This document shows, one piece after another, positions 1-13,180 of a stretch of 38,776 nt of DNA. A program made the translations under genes and the position numbers. The notes under the pieces are model-generated. The model was not told the DNA's origin. It saw only the letters and a program-made list of their open reading frames with translations, and made no database searches. The stretch is from assembly GCA_012797735.1 (NCBI GenBank), contig JAAZOP010000036.1, forward strand, positions 1 to 38,776, written 5' to 3'. Source of the stretch: Myxococcales bacterium. GTDB lineage: Bacteria > Myxococcota_A > Polyangia > DRWM01 > JAAZOP01. Each line of letters starts with the position of its first letter. Positions within the stretch are counted from its first letter, which is position 1.

Positions 1-1
1 C

Positions 2-40
2 CCCGCCGCCCTGCCGGACCTCGGGGCGTTGGTGGGGTAG
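2..40 (+). CDS. Possible C-terminal end of an unidentified gene (partial)
   Basis: The frame starting at base 2 reads 12 sense codons (peptide PAALPDLGALVG) and then a TAG stop. All twelve codons end in G or C, as real genes here do; the other forward frames do not show this. The gene would enter from left of the window and converge on the Fe-S oxidoreductase gene. Too little is visible to name a product, and chance is not excluded. Confidence 0.35.
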   Translation, partial: PAALPDLGALVG

Positions 41-212
41 GGCGGGGCTCCGCCGGATCGAGGACGGGTGCCGCGGCGGCCGCGGGCCGGGGCGCCGGGG
101 CCGGGCGCGATTCGCCGTCCGTCCGGGAGCCGCCGGCGGACGCGGCCTGCGGGCTGCTCGTCGAGGGTCGGGCGCTTCGCCGCGGGTCGCGGCCGATCCG
201 GAGCGTCGTCGA
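41..212. other. Short convergent intergenic region
   Basis: No credible gene is visible. The stretch is very GC-rich. It contains a small perfect hairpin (CCGCGG, 3-base loop, CCGCGG at 71-85) that could help end transcription of the two converging genes, but there is no T tract. Confidence 0.3.
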
Positions 213-2369
213 TCAGGCCGATGGATGGGTCGCGTCCGCCTGTGCGGCGCCGGCCGTGCTGTCCGCGGAAGCCTTCGCCTCCGCCCCGGCCTCCGCGTCG
301 GCGGTGCGCTGCGGGAGGCTTTGCATGACCAGCGTCGCGAGGTCGATCACCTGGAGTCTGTCGTCGAGGTCGGCGAGCTTGACCGAGTCCTCGAGCATCT
401 GCTTGCAGTAGGCGCAGCCGGTGACGATCGTGTCGGCGCCGGCCTCGGCGGCCTGGCGGACGCGCAGGTTGTTGATCCGCTCGCCGACCTTGAGGTCCAT
501 CCAGTAGTGGCCGCCGCCTCCGCCGCAGCACAGGCTCTTCTCGTGGTGGTTCCTCATCTCGAGCACGGTGGCGCCGGGGATGGCGCGCAGCACCTCGCGC
601 GGGGAGTCGTAGACCTTCTGGTAGCGGCCGAGGTAGCAGGGATCGTGGTAGACGATGCGGCGGGGCGTTCCGCGTTCCAGGCGCAACTCGCCGCTCCACA
701 GCGCCTCGTGGAGGAACTCGCTGTGGTGCACGACGTTGAAGTCGCCGCCGAACTGCCGGTACTCGTTCTTGAGCACGTTGTAGCAGTGCGGGCAGGAGGT
801 GAGCATCACGCGGAACTTGCGCTGCTTGATCCGCTCGACCTGCGCCTTGGCGATCTCCTGGAACAGCCGCTCCTCGCCCATCACGCGGGCCGGGTCGCCG
901 CAGCAGGTCTCGTCGGCGCCGAGCACGCCCCAGTCGAAGCCGCAGCGGTCGAGGAGCCGGCAGACGTCGGCGGCGATCTTCTGCTTGTTGGGGTCGAAGC
1001 TGGTGCAGCAGCCGATCCAGTAGATGATGTCGACGTCGTCGCCGGGTCCGACGACGCGGGCGCCGAGCTGCTCGAGCCAGGTGACGCGGTCTTCCTGGAG
1101 GCCGAACGGGTTGCCGTTGGCCTCGAGCATCTTCAGCGTGCGGGCCGCTTCGGCCGGCACGCGGCCCTGGATCAGCACCTCGTTGCGCCGCAGCTCCATC
1201 AGGGTGTCGACGTGCTCGATCGCCGCGGGGCAGACCTCCATGCAGGCGGTGCAGGTGCGGCAGAACCAGATGAAATCCTGGTCGAAGGCGTTGCCGACGA
1301 GGCAGGGCGCTTCGGGCGCGGCGGCGTCGGGCTTCGGCGCTTCGCCGCCGTTGCCGCCGCCGTTGGATCCGGCGGGGACGCGGGGGGTGTGCAGCAGTTC
1401 CTTCTGGCCGGCGATCAGGCGGCGCGGGGAGAACGGGTGGCCGGCCTGGGTCGAGGGGCAGATCTCGTCGCAACGGCCGCAGGAGATGCAGGCGTCGGCG
1501 TCGAGCCGCTGTTTCCAGGTCAGGTCGGTGGTCCGCTCGATGCCGACCCGGAAGTTCGCCTCGTCGAAGTCGTCGGCCGTCATCATCGCCTCGATGTCGA
1601 CCCGCGCCAGCTCGCCGCGCGGCTTGAGCTTCTGGAGGAAGACGTCGGTGGGGAGGGCGAGGAGGTGGACGAACTTGGTGTAGGGGATGCTGGCGATCCA
1701 GCCCATCGCGAACACGGTGTGGGTCCACCAGAGGACGCGGTGCATCGCGCTTCCGTCTTCCGGGGAGATGCCCCGCCAGGGGAGGCTGAACAGGAGGCCG
1801 ACGGGGGAGAGCCACGGCCACGGGTCGCCGAGGGTCGCCATGCGCAACCCTTCGGTGACGAAACCGGTGAGCACGAGCAGGGCGATCAGCGCGAGGGCGA
1901 AGCTGTCGGCGGGTCCGGTCTCGAGCGTCTTGGGTTTCCGGACGTAGCGGCGCCAGGCGGCGATGCTCACGCCGACGAGGATCAGCACGCCGGCCAGTTC
2001 GGCGGCCAGCGTGAGGAAGACATAGAGCCAGCCGCGGAAGAGGGTGGTGCCGAAGTCGTAGTCGAGGGCGACGACGGCGGTGACGCCGGCGAGGACCACG
2101 AAGGAGTAGAAGATCAGGCTGTGGAAGAAGCCGGGCAGCCGCGAGTTGCGGACGCGCTTCTGGAAGATCAGTTCGCCGAGCAACAGCTTGAGGCGCTGGC
2201 CCCACGCGGAGAACTTCTCGCCGCGCGGCCGGCCGCGACGCCAGAACTGCACGCGCTGGTAGACGCCCCAGCCGAAGATCGCCAGCGCGGCGAGGAACAG
2301 CACGTACATCGGCCACGCGGGCGAGATGTTCCACATGATCGGACGGGCAGCCTGGGAGAGATCGGGCAT
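213..2369 (-). CDS. Membrane Fe-S/CCG-domain oxidoreductase (EMO/HdrD-like)
   Basis: 718 residues. The first ~250 residues hold several hydrophobic segments resembling a NarI-type cytochrome b/quinone domain. Next come two 4Fe-4S motifs (CISCGRCDEICP from Cys294 and CRTCTACMEVCP from Cys370), then two CCG domains (about 445-540 and 573-665; key parts IGCC, ETCCGD, CPHC, DPCYLGR, LCCGGGG, TGCAYC). This order is known from membrane electron-transfer-flavoprotein:menaquinone oxidoreductases (EMO) and HdrD-like proteins, which pass electrons between a soluble flavoprotein and the quinone pool. The exact partner cannot be told because no etfAB is in the window. A Gly-rich linker separates the two ferredoxin motifs, and the C-terminus is an Ala-rich tail. 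ATG at 2369 is preferred over the upstream TTG at 2384 because GGAG sits just before it. It lies 60 bp behind the recombinase-like gene, probably in the same transcript. Confidence 0.9.
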   Translation of the reverse strand: MPDLSQAARPIMWNISPAWPMYVLFLAALAIFGWGVYQRVQFWRRGRPRGEKFSAWGQRLKLLLGELIFQKRVRNSRLPGFFHSLIFYSFVVLAGVTAVVALDYDFGTTLFRGWLYVFLTLAAELAGVLILVGVSIAAWRRYVRKPKTLETGPADSFALALIALLVLTGFVTEGLRMATLGDPWPWLSPVGLLFSLPWRGISPEDGSAMHRVLWWTHTVFAMGWIASIPYTKFVHLLALPTDVFLQKLKPRGELARVDIEAMMTADDFDEANFRVGIERTTDLTWKQRLDADACISCGRCDEICPSTQAGHPFSPRRLIAGQKELLHTPRVPAGSNGGGNGGEAPKPDAAAPEAPCLVGNAFDQDFIWFCRTCTACMEVCPAAIEHVDTLMELRRNEVLIQGRVPAEAARTLKMLEANGNPFGLQEDRVTWLEQLGARVVGPGDDVDIIYWIGCCTSFDPNKQKIAADVCRLLDRCGFDWGVLGADETCCGDPARVMGEERLFQEIAKAQVERIKQRKFRVMLTSCPHCYNVLKNEYRQFGGDFNVVHHSEFLHEALWSGELRLERGTPRRIVYHDPCYLGRYQKVYDSPREVLRAIPGATVLEMRNHHEKSLCCGGGGGHYWMDLKVGERINNLRVRQAAEAGADTIVTGCAYCKQMLEDSVKLADLDDRLQVIDLATLVMQSLPQRTADAEAGAEAKASADSTAGAAQADATHPSA

Positions 2370-2444
2370 GACCGACTCCGCCAACCCCCCGCGCCCGCGG
2401 CGCGGGCCGCCGGAGAAGCGGCGCCGTGGCGGGCGGAACGGGGA

Positions 2445-2933
2445 CTACGCGCCGGCCGGACGCCGCTTGAGCAGCGAGAAGTTGAGCCGCGCCGGACGGC
2501 TCACCCGCGCCGCATACGCCTGCTCGAGCGCCGGGACGGTGCAGACCGGGGCGAGCGGCTTGTAGTTCGGGCGGAAGTAGTGCCGCGCCTGCTGCGAGAC
2601 GCAGTCCCACAGGCAGCTCGTCGCCTCGAGCTTCCGGCCCCGGCGCTGCAACTCCTTCAGGAAGGTCTGCAGGACCGGCCACTGGCGGGAGAGCGACCAG
2701 ACCCGCTCCACCAGCACGCAGTCCCACGTCTCCTCGCAGGCCAGCAACTGCTGGATCCCCGGCCGCGAGATGATGTCCTCGTTGTAGACCTCGTCCTCGA
2801 AGAAGGCCGCGATCTCGATCCCGTTGTCCTGCGCGTACCGCCGGATCGCCTGCTTCTGCGCCTCGCGGCCGATCACCTCGCCCGTCTGCCCCAGCACGAT
2901 GTCACTCACGTACGCGACTGCCTTCTTCGTCAT
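2445..2933 (-). CDS. Degenerate serine-recombinase-like protein
   Basis: 162 residues resembling only the N-terminal resolvase domain of serine recombinases: AVAYVSD near the start, REAQKQAIRRYA at 23-34, FEDE at 45-48, RPGIQQLL at 57-64, VLVERVWSLSR at 73-83. In active enzymes the first motif is YxRxS with the nucleophilic Ser four residues after Tyr. Here Tyr8 is followed by Ser10 and Ile12, so the catalytic Ser and its Arg partner are missing. There is no recombinase or DNA-binding C-terminal domain; the tail instead holds several Cys (66, 72, 107, 111, 131). It is probably not a working recombinase and may be a regulator or partner of the downstream oxidoreductase (inference). A strong ribosome site (GGAGGAAGG) fixes the ATG at 2933; the open frame continues upstream into AT-rich DNA that I do not regard as coding. 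Confidence 0.8.
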   Translation of the reverse strand: MTKKAVAYVSDIVLGQTGEVIGREAQKQAIRRYAQDNGIEIAAFFEDEVYNEDIISRPGIQQLLACEETWDCVLVERVWSLSRQWPVLQTFLKELQRRGRKLEATSCLWDCVSQQARHYFRPNYKPLAPVCTVPALEQAYAARVSRPARLNFSLLKRRPAGA

Positions 2934-2982
2934 GGCTTCCTTCCTCCGTTTCTCCCCCGCTCGAAACTCCGCAAGGCTGTAT

Positions 2983-2999
2983 ATCAAGGAACGTGCCAA
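2983..2999 (-). promoter_or_regulatory. Putative sigma-54 (-24/-12) promoter
   Basis: The minus strand reads TTGGCACG-N4-TTGAT. The -24 block matches YTGGCACG fully, and the -12 block matches TTGCW except for A in place of C. GG and GA are exactly ten bases apart, as the sigma-54 consensus requires. Transcription would begin near 2973, giving a leader of about 40 nt before the recombinase-like ATG at 2933. A sigma-54 activator is encoded at 5252-6706. Confidence 0.5.
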
Positions 3000-3200
3000 C
3001 ACGAGCGAATGTCTGTAAACAATTTGAATCAAAGGACTTATTCGATGGCTTTGCGGTGCAACTCAAGACAAACACCAGCCATGTAGCTGTTGGTTATACA
3101 GTCATTCCTTCTGGGATCCGACGGGTAGTGTCTCCGCATTCATGTGTTGTTATATGTAGTTATGATGCACCGATGGCTGCGGACAGAGGTGGTGTGCCGT

Positions 3201-3230
3201 TTGAAGATACCTGTGTTCTTGCGATATACA
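3201..3230 (+). promoter_or_regulatory. Possible sigma-70 promoter for the sensor kinase operon
   Basis: TTGAAG (3201-3206) and TATACA (3225-3230) are separated by 18 bases and lie about 90 bases before the kinase ATG. Each box matches four of six consensus bases. In such AT-rich DNA the match could be accidental. Confidence 0.25.
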
Positions 3231-3321
3231 TTTGGCTTGACCGGGACGGGGTGAGGGGGTGAGATCGGGGTGCGGGGGTTCTTGCGGCGGTCGCACGGGC
3301 GGCCGGGAGGTCGGCAGGCGG

Positions 3322-5232
3322 ATGAACCTCGAACCGCCGGGTGAGGCGCCTGAGGAGCGGCCGAGTCGTTGGGCGTTGCTGTGGAAGCGGCTGCGGCGGT
3401 TGTCGCTGCGCACGCGGCTCGTGCTCGCCTTCGTGATCCTGATCGTCAGTTCGGCCTCGGCGACGATCCTGATCGGCAGCACGGTTTTCGGGCGGAAGGT
3501 CGACGAGATGGCGCGCGCCAGCGCCGGGCTGTACCGGAAGCTGGGGGCGCAGGTGTTCGACCTCCAGCAGGAGCGGCTGGAGACGGCGCTGCAGTCGCTG
3601 GCGCACGTGACGGACGTGGTGCTGCTGGCGGAGCGGCTACGGGCGCCGGGACGGGCGGAACTGCCGGTCGATTTCGCGGTGCGGTGGGGGCCGTCGGGCG
3701 CGGCGGTGCTGGAGCGGAAGGCGGTGGGCGGGGACCTGGCCTACGGGGTGCGGACGTTGACGGAGCGGGAGCGGCGGGAGATCGACGGGACGGTGCTCGG
3801 CGCGGCGGCGGAGCGCGCCCGCAGGCAGGGGGCGGCGATCACCGGACTGGTCGTCCTGCCGGGCGCGCAGGCCGGCTGGATCGGCCTTCCGCCGCAGGAC
3901 GAGGACCAGCTCCTGGCGGTCTCGGCGGTCCACACCTCCGCCGGCGTCACGCTGCTCGGCCGGCGCCTCAACGACAACGTCGCGCTGCTCCGGCCGATGG
4001 CGGACCTGATCCATCCGAACAGTCCGCGGTTCGGCGCCACGGTGTTCCTCGGGGCGCGGCGCATCGCGACGATCGTCGGGGGCGCCGGGGGGACGGTGGC
4101 GGACCCGCGCGTCGTCCGCACGGTCCTCGAGGAGGGCCAAGTCTACACCGGCGTGGCCGACGTGGCCGGCACCGACTACTACGCCTCGTACCAGCCGCTC
4201 CGCGACCTCGACGGGCGGATCGTGGGGATGTTCGGCGTGGGCGAGGGGATCGGCGAGGATGCCTACGCCGAGATCCGGCGCCGGACGGTGGCGTTGTTCT
4301 CGGGGCTGATCGCCGGCGGGATGATCTTCGGGTTCCTGATGACGTATCTGTTCTCCGTCTGGCTCGTACGGCCGATCCGCGAGCTGGCGGCCGGGATGAG
4401 CCGGGTGGCCGAGGGCGACCTGGGGCACAAGGTCCGGATCGAGTCGGCGGACGAGTTGGGGCGGCTGGCGCGCGCGTTCAACCGGATGGTGCGGGCGGTC
4501 AAGGAGCGCGACAACAAGCTGCAGGAGATGACGGCGGATCGGCTCTCGGCCGTCGAGCGGCAGGTCTCGGTCGGGCGTCTCGCGGCCGGGGTGGCCCACG
4601 AGATCAACAACCCGCTGACGGCGATCCTCTCGCTCTCCAGCCTGCTGCTGAAGAAGGCGCCCCCCGGCGCTCCGGAGCGGGAGGACCTGGAGATCATCGT
4701 CGCCGAGACGACCCGCTGCCGCGAGATCGTCAAGGGCCTGCTCGATTTCGCCCGCGAGCGGCCGATCGCCAAGCGGATCGTCGATCTGCGCGACGTGCTG
4801 CGCGACACGATGCGTCTCACGGCCAAGTACGAGCCGCTCAAGGCGGTGACGCTGGAAACCCGTTTCCCGGACTACCCGCTGTACGTCAACGGCGACCCGA
4901 AGCTCCTGCAGCAGGTGTTCACCAACCTGCTGACGAACGCCGCGGAGGCGTGCGAAGGGCGGGGCGCGGTGCGGCTGACGGCGGCCGAGGACGCCAGCGG
5001 GGGGTTCGTCGAGGTGCGGTTCGACGACACCGGCAAGGGGATCCCGGCCGAGCATCTGCCGCGGATCTTCGAGCCGTTCTTCACGACCAAGGGCGCGCGC
5101 AAGGGCACGGGCCTCGGCCTGTCCGTGTCGCTCGGGATCGTGCAGAAGCACGAGGGCACGATCGATGTCCGCAGCGAGGAGGGGAAGGGGACGACGGTCA
5201 CCGTGACCCTGCCGCGCTGGGAGTGGGTCTAG
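3322..5232 (+). CDS. Membrane sensor histidine kinase (NtrB-class)
   Basis: 636 residues from the ATG at 3322 (an in-frame GTG at 3259 is possible; GGGAGG lies before the ATG). Layout: one membrane helix at about 31-55, a periplasmic sensor region of about 265 residues that looks Cache-like, a second helix at about 324-348, then a HAMP linker. The dimerization/phosphoacceptor motif AAGVAHEINNPLTAIL follows with His426, and then an ATPase domain with GKGIPAEHLPRIFEPFFTTK and GTGLGLSVS. It should autophosphorylate in response to a periplasmic or membrane signal and pass phosphate to the NtrC-type regulator whose ATG lies 20 bp downstream. The ligand cannot be read from the sequence. Confidence 0.93.
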   Translation: MNLEPPGEAPEERPSRWALLWKRLRRLSLRTRLVLAFVILIVSSASATILIGSTVFGRKVDEMARASAGLYRKLGAQVFDLQQERLETALQSLAHVTDVVLLAERLRAPGRAELPVDFAVRWGPSGAAVLERKAVGGDLAYGVRTLTERERREIDGTVLGAAAERARRQGAAITGLVVLPGAQAGWIGLPPQDEDQLLAVSAVHTSAGVTLLGRRLNDNVALLRPMADLIHPNSPRFGATVFLGARRIATIVGGAGGTVADPRVVRTVLEEGQVYTGVADVAGTDYYASYQPLRDLDGRIVGMFGVGEGIGEDAYAEIRRRTVALFSGLIAGGMIFGFLMTYLFSVWLVRPIRELAAGMSRVAEGDLGHKVRIESADELGRLARAFNRMVRAVKERDNKLQEMTADRLSAVERQVSVGRLAAGVAHEINNPLTAILSLSSLLLKKAPPGAPEREDLEIIVAETTRCREIVKGLLDFARERPIAKRIVDLRDVLRDTMRLTAKYEPLKAVTLETRFPDYPLYVNGDPKLLQQVFTNLLTNAAEACEGRGAVRLTAAEDASGGFVEVRFDDTGKGIPAEHLPRIFEPFFTTKGARKGTGLGLSVSLGIVQKHEGTIDVRSEEGKGTTVTVTLPRWEWV

Positions 5233-5251
5233 GGCGTTCGCGGAGGAGGCG

Positions 5252-6706
<1,455 letters not shown>

Positions 6707-6818
6707 CCCGGCCCGTCCCGGCGGAGCGGCGGCGGCCCGGGCGTTCGCGCGACGGTTCCGGTGCGGCGGGGTGCGTCGCGGTCGAACGGCCCGTCGTCGG
6801 GCGGGGTCGCGCGAGGGG

Positions 6819-6848
6819 TGGCATCCGGCCCTCCGGATTGCGTATGCT
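6819..6848 (+). promoter_or_regulatory. Putative sigma-70 promoter of glgP
   Basis: TGGCAT (6819-6824) and TATGCT (6843-6848) are 18 bases apart, about 60 bases before the glgP start. The -10 box is good and the -35 weak. The 204-bp gap after the NtrC-type gene holds no other gene. Confidence 0.35.
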
Positions 6849-6910
6849 CGGCCCGGTCGTTGCGAACGGGCGCGACCGGCGACATCGGCAGGGGGGACGC
6901 GGAGGGTTCC

Positions 6911-9397
<2,487 letters not shown>

Positions 9398-9398
9398 T

Positions 9399-9423
9399 CC
9401 ACGACTTTCCGAATTCGTCGTGG
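9399..9423. terminator. Terminator-like hairpin after glgP
   Basis: A perfect 7-bp inverted repeat (CCACGAC/GTCGTGG) with an 11-base loop lies just after the glgP stop. A second short hairpin (GCGGCC-CCT-GGCCGC, 9485-9499) lies before the end of the converging kinase gene. Neither has a clear T tract, so either may act on both strands only weakly. Confidence 0.4.
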
Positions 9424-9507
9424 CACCCGACGAAACTCCTCGATCCTCGACTGTCCACGCGCGGCGCAGAGGTTGCGTCGAGTGGCGGCCCCTGGCCGCG
9501 CGATGAG

Positions 9508-11706
<2,199 letters not shown>

Positions 11707-11862
11707 CGACGAGCCTCCAGGTGCCGGACTGTGGCAGACGCGGTGCCGGCGCGCAACGGTCCCGGCAGCGCCGTCCCGGCGGCGATCGTCGCGGCGCCGC
11801 GGCCGGGTCGGGACCGGGGTCGACCGACCTGCGGGCGTGCGATCCGGGGCGGCCGCGGCGGC

Positions 11863-11891
11863 TTGCGCCGGCGAACGACAACGTCTATCAG
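11863..11891 (+). promoter_or_regulatory. Putative promoter of the EamA gene (possibly leaderless)
   Basis: TTGCGC (11863-11868) and TATCAG (11886-11891) are 17 bases apart. Transcription would start about 11898, two bases before the ATG at 11900, which has no clear ribosome site. The 193-bp gap between this gene and the divergent hybrid kinase contains no other gene. Confidence 0.3.
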
Positions 11892-11899
11892 GGCGCGCG

Positions 11900-12796
11900 A
11901 TGCCGTGGAGCCGCGCCGGAGAGATCGCCGCGCTCGCCACCGCCTGCTGCTGGACGGTGACGGCGCTGGCGTTCGAGCGGGCGGGGAAGCGGATCGGCTC
12001 CCTGGTCGTCAACCTGCTGCGACTGCTCGTCGCGCTCGGCCTCCTCACCCTGTTCGGCGCGCTGGTTCGCGGGGCGCCCCTGCCGGTCGATGCCCCGCCC
12101 CGCGCCTGGCTGTGGCTCGCCGCTTCCGGCCTCGTGGGTTTCACGTTCGGCGACCTGTGCCTGTTCCGCGCCTTCGTGGTGATCGGCTCGCGGCTGTCCG
12201 TGCTGCTGATGTCGCTCGTGCCGCCGCTGTCCGCGGTGCTCGGCCGGCTGGTGATGGGCGAAAGGCTGACCGCCCTGGATTGGTTCGGGATGGCGCTGAC
12301 CGTGGGCGGGGTGGCCTGGGTCGTGCTGGAGCGGCGGCCCGAGGGCGAGGGACGCCCCGGTCGGGTGCCGTGGACCGGGATCCTGCTCGGGCTGGGCGGC
12401 GCCGTGGGCCAGGCGGTGGGACTGGTGCTGTCCAAGTACGGGATGCGCGACTACGATCCGTTCGCGGCGACGCAGATCCGCGTGATCGCGGGAGCGTTCG
12501 GGTTCGCCGCGGTGTTCTCCGTCATCGGCTGGTGGCCGCGGGTCTGGGCGGCGCGTCGCGACCGGACCGCGCTCGGCCTGGTGGGTCTCGGCGGTTTCTT
12601 CGGGCCGTTCCTCGGCGTCTCGCTGTCGCTGTACGCGGTCCAGCACACGGCGACCGGGGTCGCCGCGACGCTGATGGGCATCCTGCCGGTGCTGATCCTG
12701 CCGCCGGCGATCCTGCTGAACCAGGAACGCGTGTCGCCGCGCGCCGCCGCCGGGGCCGTCCTGGCCGTGACCGGAGTGGCGGTGCTGCTGTTGTGA
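11900..12796 (+). CDS. EamA/DMT-family transporter
   Basis: 298 residues with about ten hydrophobic segments arranged as two similar halves, typical of drug/metabolite transporters. Recognisable family stretches are SGLVGFTFGDLCLFRAFVVI, VPPLSAVLGRLVMGERLT and, in the second half, VAATLMGILPVLILPPAILL with NQERVSPRAAAGAVLAVTGV. Such proteins usually export amino acids, nucleotides or related metabolites through the inner membrane; the substrate is unknown. The ATG at 11900 lacks a strong Shine-Dalgarno sequence. It ends six bases from the converging DUF202 gene. Confidence 0.9.
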   Translation: MPWSRAGEIAALATACCWTVTALAFERAGKRIGSLVVNLLRLLVALGLLTLFGALVRGAPLPVDAPPRAWLWLAASGLVGFTFGDLCLFRAFVVIGSRLSVLLMSLVPPLSAVLGRLVMGERLTALDWFGMALTVGGVAWVVLERRPEGEGRPGRVPWTGILLGLGGAVGQAVGLVLSKYGMRDYDPFAATQIRVIAGAFGFAAVFSVIGWWPRVWAARRDRTALGLVGLGGFFGPFLGVSLSLYAVQHTATGVAATLMGILPVLILPPAILLNQERVSPRAAAGAVLAVTGVAVLLL

Positions 12797-12802
12797 CGGG
12801 CG

Positions 12803-13093
12803 CTAGCGCGTCGAGCGCCGCGCCTCGCGGGTGAGCCGCCGGGTGCGGGCGTAGGTCCAGCCGCCGGCCAGCAGCACCGCGACGCCGGCGGGCACGAAGG
12901 CCCAGCCGACGACCTGGAGCGTGCCGCTCGGGAAGAAGTGCAGGAACGACACGCCGGCCACGAACAGCGTCAGCGCCGTCCGGGCGAACGCCAGCAGCGT
13001 CCGTTCGTTCGCCAGCACGGTGCGCTCCACCGCGAGGCGGTCGCGCAGCGTTGCGGTCTCGACCGGCGGGCTCCGGGGAACAGATTCGACCAT
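12803..13093 (-). CDS. DUF202 (YidH-type) small membrane protein
   Basis: 96 residues. The signature of the family is present: LAVERTVLANERTLLAFARTALTL, here read as RDRLAVERT, LANERTLLAFARTAL and two hydrophobic helices (TLFVAGVSFLHFF; GWAFVPAGVAVLLAGGWTYAR). Function of the family is unknown. A strong GGAGAGGAGG site precedes the ATG at 13093. It could share a transcript with the peptidase gene upstream on the same strand (87-bp gap), although that gap holds a possible -10 box (TATCCT on the minus strand). Confidence 0.85.
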   Translation of the reverse strand: MVESVPRSPPVETATLRDRLAVERTVLANERTLLAFARTALTLFVAGVSFLHFFPSGTLQVVGWAFVPAGVAVLLAGGWTYARTRRLTREARRSTR

Positions 13094-13180
13094 CGGGCAA
13101 CCTCCTCTCCGGCCGGGAGGATAGCCGGGGTGGGCGTGCGAGTGGTAGACGCCCGCACCGGTCCATCGATGCGTGCGAGG

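Larger units (their letters stand above)
2960..3240. other. AT-rich regulatory intergenic region with repeats
   Basis: Counting bases 3001-3240 gives 109 G/C of 240 (45%), far below the rest of the window. I see no convincing gene or RNA. It contains imperfect direct repeats: CATGT-type copies at 3080-3100 and 3141-3160, and CGATGGCT at 3043-3050 and 3171-3178. It also has opposed half-sites GGTGCA (3055-3060) and TGCACC (3166-3171), and TGTATATC (2978-2985) facing GATATACA (3223-3230). The position 80-200 bases upstream of the sigma-54-like promoter fits an enhancer for an NtrC-type activator. Confidence 0.5.

Noticed and set aside
2445-3032. Mobile element or integron marked by the recombinase-like gene
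   Set aside because: No catalytic Ser, no DNA-binding recombinase domain, no flanking repeats or cargo genes were found.
225-3086. Very long open frame (953 codons) on the plus strand across the EMO and recombinase genes
   Set aside because: It is a shadow caused by high GC: the minus strand has clear Fe-S and CCG motifs and proper starts, while this frame has no family features.
3001-3240. tRNA or other known RNA in the AT-rich region
   Set aside because: No TpsiC-type arm (GGTTCGA) or cloverleaf could be formed on either strand by eye.
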